Notes under the pieces: model-generated | The model's database searches: none | What the model saw: only the letters and a program-made list of their open reading frames with translations | Told to the model about the DNA's origin: nothing | Shown here: piece by piece, positions 31,989 to 33,016 of the stretch | How positions within the stretch are numbered: position 1 is the first letter of the stretch | Layout: every line of letters begins with the position of its first letter | Assembly: GCA_021816845.1 (NCBI GenBank) | Contig: JAKAWT010000002.1 | Span: 1-33,016 of the forward strand | Direction of reading: 5' to 3' | DNA length: 33,016 bases | Source: a bacterium | GTDB lineage: Bacteria > Patescibacteriota > Dojkabacteria > JAKAPS01 > JAJZLI01 | Program-made: the position numbers and the translations under genes

Positions 31989-32102
31989 TTATTGATTATA
32001 GATTGCAAGCAATGTTGATAGTAGTAGGGCTATTATAGTAAGTCCCATTATTACAACAAATATCTTTTTTTCATGTTTTTGAAAGAAGTTTCTTCTAGCC
32101 AT
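31989..32102 (-). CDS. Conserved-context small membrane protein (37 aa)
   Basis: Not in the ORF track because of length. It reads MARRNFFQKHEKK, then a single hydrophobic helix IFVVIMGLTIIALLLSTLLA, then IYNQ and TAA. The basic N-terminus and one helix fit a small inner-membrane protein with the N-terminus inside. Its ATG lies exactly 2 bases after the tyrS stop and its stop exactly 2 bases before the recG ATG, the spacing seen between other genes of this operon, which strongly supports translation. Function unknown. Confidence 0.75.
   Translation of the reverse strand: MARRNFFQKHEKKIFVVIMGLTIIALLLSTLLAIYNQ
31995..32000 (-). promoter_or_regulatory. Possible internal -10 before recG
   Basis: TATAAT on the minus strand ends 8 bases before the recG ATG. 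It lies inside the 37-aa smORF and may be chance in AT-rich DNA, but its distance matches the leaderless pattern of other genes here. Confidence 0.25.
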
Positions 32103-32104
32103 TC

Positions 32105-33016
32105 TTATTTAATCTTTACTAAATTTCTTTTACCTGTCTTTACAATCATACCAGATTTTATATTAATTTCTAAATTCATATCACTTATTTTTATATTATC
32201 TATATATACTCCTCCACTCTTTATCAACCTTTTAGCATCTGCTCTTGAAGGAATTTGTCCAGTTAATGATGTTATAAGATCAAGTATTCTTGCTTTCTTT
32301 ACATCTATTTCAACTAGTATTAGGTCATCAGATACAATCTGCCTATCTTGAACTGTTTTTTTAAAATACCTTTCCGCTCCAATTGCATCTTTTTTTGTTG
32401 AATACATTTTAGTTATTTCATATGCTAATATTTTTTTTATATCCATAATTCCCGAACTTGTAGAATTATTGAGATCTTTTTCTATTTCTTTGATATTATC
32501 ATTACTTATTCTTGTTGCTATATTAAAATATTCTATAATTACGCTGTCCCTTACACTCATAACTTGACCATATATATCATTTGCTTTATCCGTTATATTT
32601 ATCACATTTCCCCAAGATGAGGACATTTTTCTTCCATCAGTCCCTGGTAGAAGTTTTTTGGTTAAACATACCTGTTTCTTCATATTAAAATATCCTTGTA
32701 TTTCTCGACCTGCCAGTATATTAAATAGTTGATCAGAACCTCCTAATTCTACATCTGATTTTATAGCTACAGAGTCATAACCTTGCATGATTGGGTATAA
32801 GAACTCATGTAGTCCTATAGGTCTATGATTCTTATATCTATCTATAAAATTTTCTCTTTCAATAAGCTGAGCTACCGTAAAATGTTTAGATATATCAAGA
32901 ATATCAGAAAAATTAAATTTTTCTAACCATTCTGAATTATATCTATATTCAACTTTGGATAAATCTAAAATCTTTGCTAGCTGAGCTTTATAAGTTTTAA
33001 AATTTTCTTTTATCTC
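32105..33016 (-). CDS. tyrS: Tyrosyl-tRNA synthetase, C-terminal part (5' end outside window)
   Basis: The track shows only the part from an internal ATG at 32788, but the frame is open to the window edge at 33016, giving 303 codons visible. FTVAQLIERENFIDRY and GLHEFLYPIMQGYDSV precede the tyrosine-binding signature DVELGGSDQLFNILAGRE. The KMSKS loop is present as GRKMSSSWGN, and a C-terminal S4 domain (SRADAKRLIKSGGVYIDN) binds the tRNA. The HIGH motif should lie beyond the edge. It is upstream of the smORF and recG in one operon. Confidence 0.95.
   Translation of the reverse strand, partial: EIKENFKTYKAQLAKILDLSKVEYRYNSEWLEKFNFSDILDISKHFTVAQLIERENFIDRYKNHRPIGLHEFLYPIMQGYDSVAIKSDVELGGSDQLFNILAGREIQGYFNMKKQVCLTKKLLPGTDGRKMSSSWGNVINITDKANDIYGQVMSVRDSVIIEYFNIATRISNDNIKEIEKDLNNSTSSGIMDIKKILAYEITKMYSTKKDAIGAERYFKKTVQDRQIVSDDLILVEIDVKKARILDLITSLTGQIPSRADAKRLIKSGGVYIDNIKISDMNLEINIKSGMIVKTGKRNLVKIK

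Noticed and set aside
1-33016. CRISPR array or prophage
   Set aside because: No regularly spaced repeats, cas genes, terminase, capsid or portal genes are present; the fibre-like gene at the left edge and the Xer recombinase are not enough to call a phage.

Overview
This is an AT-rich chromosomal segment that most resembles a Patescibacteria (Candidate Phyla Radiation) genome. The evidence is compact operons with 1-4 base overlaps, short orthologues of standard genes, a complete inner-membrane type IV pilus machine with no secretin or PilP (suggesting a single-membrane envelope), few Shine-Dalgarno sequences, and many small unfamiliar membrane or secreted proteins. TGA is used as a stop (ends of the CDGSH gene, pilB and rsmD), so this is not a UGA-glycine lineage. 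I cannot assign a finer taxon without 16S or marker comparison.

Layout. 1-566: 3' end of a fibre-like surface protein gene. 615-4536 (+): yebC-ruvC-ruvA-ruvB plus a polytopic membrane protein whose start lies inside ruvB. 4537-6004: a gene-poor island of about 1.5 kb with a vapC toxin remnant, a terminator-like hairpin, nested inverted repeats that could fold as RNA, a 62-bp block between 8-bp repeats, a bulged hairpin of about 20 bp, and a 56-codon membrane smORF. 6005-7910 (+): a CDGSH iron-sulfur protein coupled to a small flavoprotein reductase, then a Xer-type tyrosine recombinase. 7907-8251 (-): small secreted protein. 8332-10251 (+): O-antigen-ligase-like membrane protein with C-terminal TPRs. 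10351-15420 (-): holB-like, gyrB, gyrA operon.

15551-27918 (+): the type IV pilus locus. Order: extension ATPase PilB, retraction ATPase PilT, platform PilC, a major-type prepilin with its own promoter and terminator, prepilin peptidase PilD, three minor prepilins, a 631-residue cysteine-containing exported protein, an orphan receiver protein, and PilM-PilN-PilO. Together these can process, assemble and retract a pilus and display a surface protein; such pili are thought to serve attachment or DNA uptake in these organisms. 27915-33016 (-), read from the right: tyrS (partial), an unlisted 37-aa membrane smORF, recG, rsmD, rpmF, nusB, rnc, rpsP, an information-processing operon with gaps of mostly 2-3 bases.

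Main points for a second look. (1) Several genes have a -10 hexamer ending 6-7 bases before the ATG, the clearest being rpmF with a perfect TTGACA-18-TATAAT, which implies leaderless mRNAs. (2) Two smORFs fell below the ORF-track cutoff; the 37-aa one sits with exactly 2-base gaps between tyrS and recG. (3) The 4.5-6.0 kb island holds unexplained structure. (4) RsmD has lost its catalytic DPPY motif. (5) GyrA carries Leu at the quinolone-determining Ser83 position.
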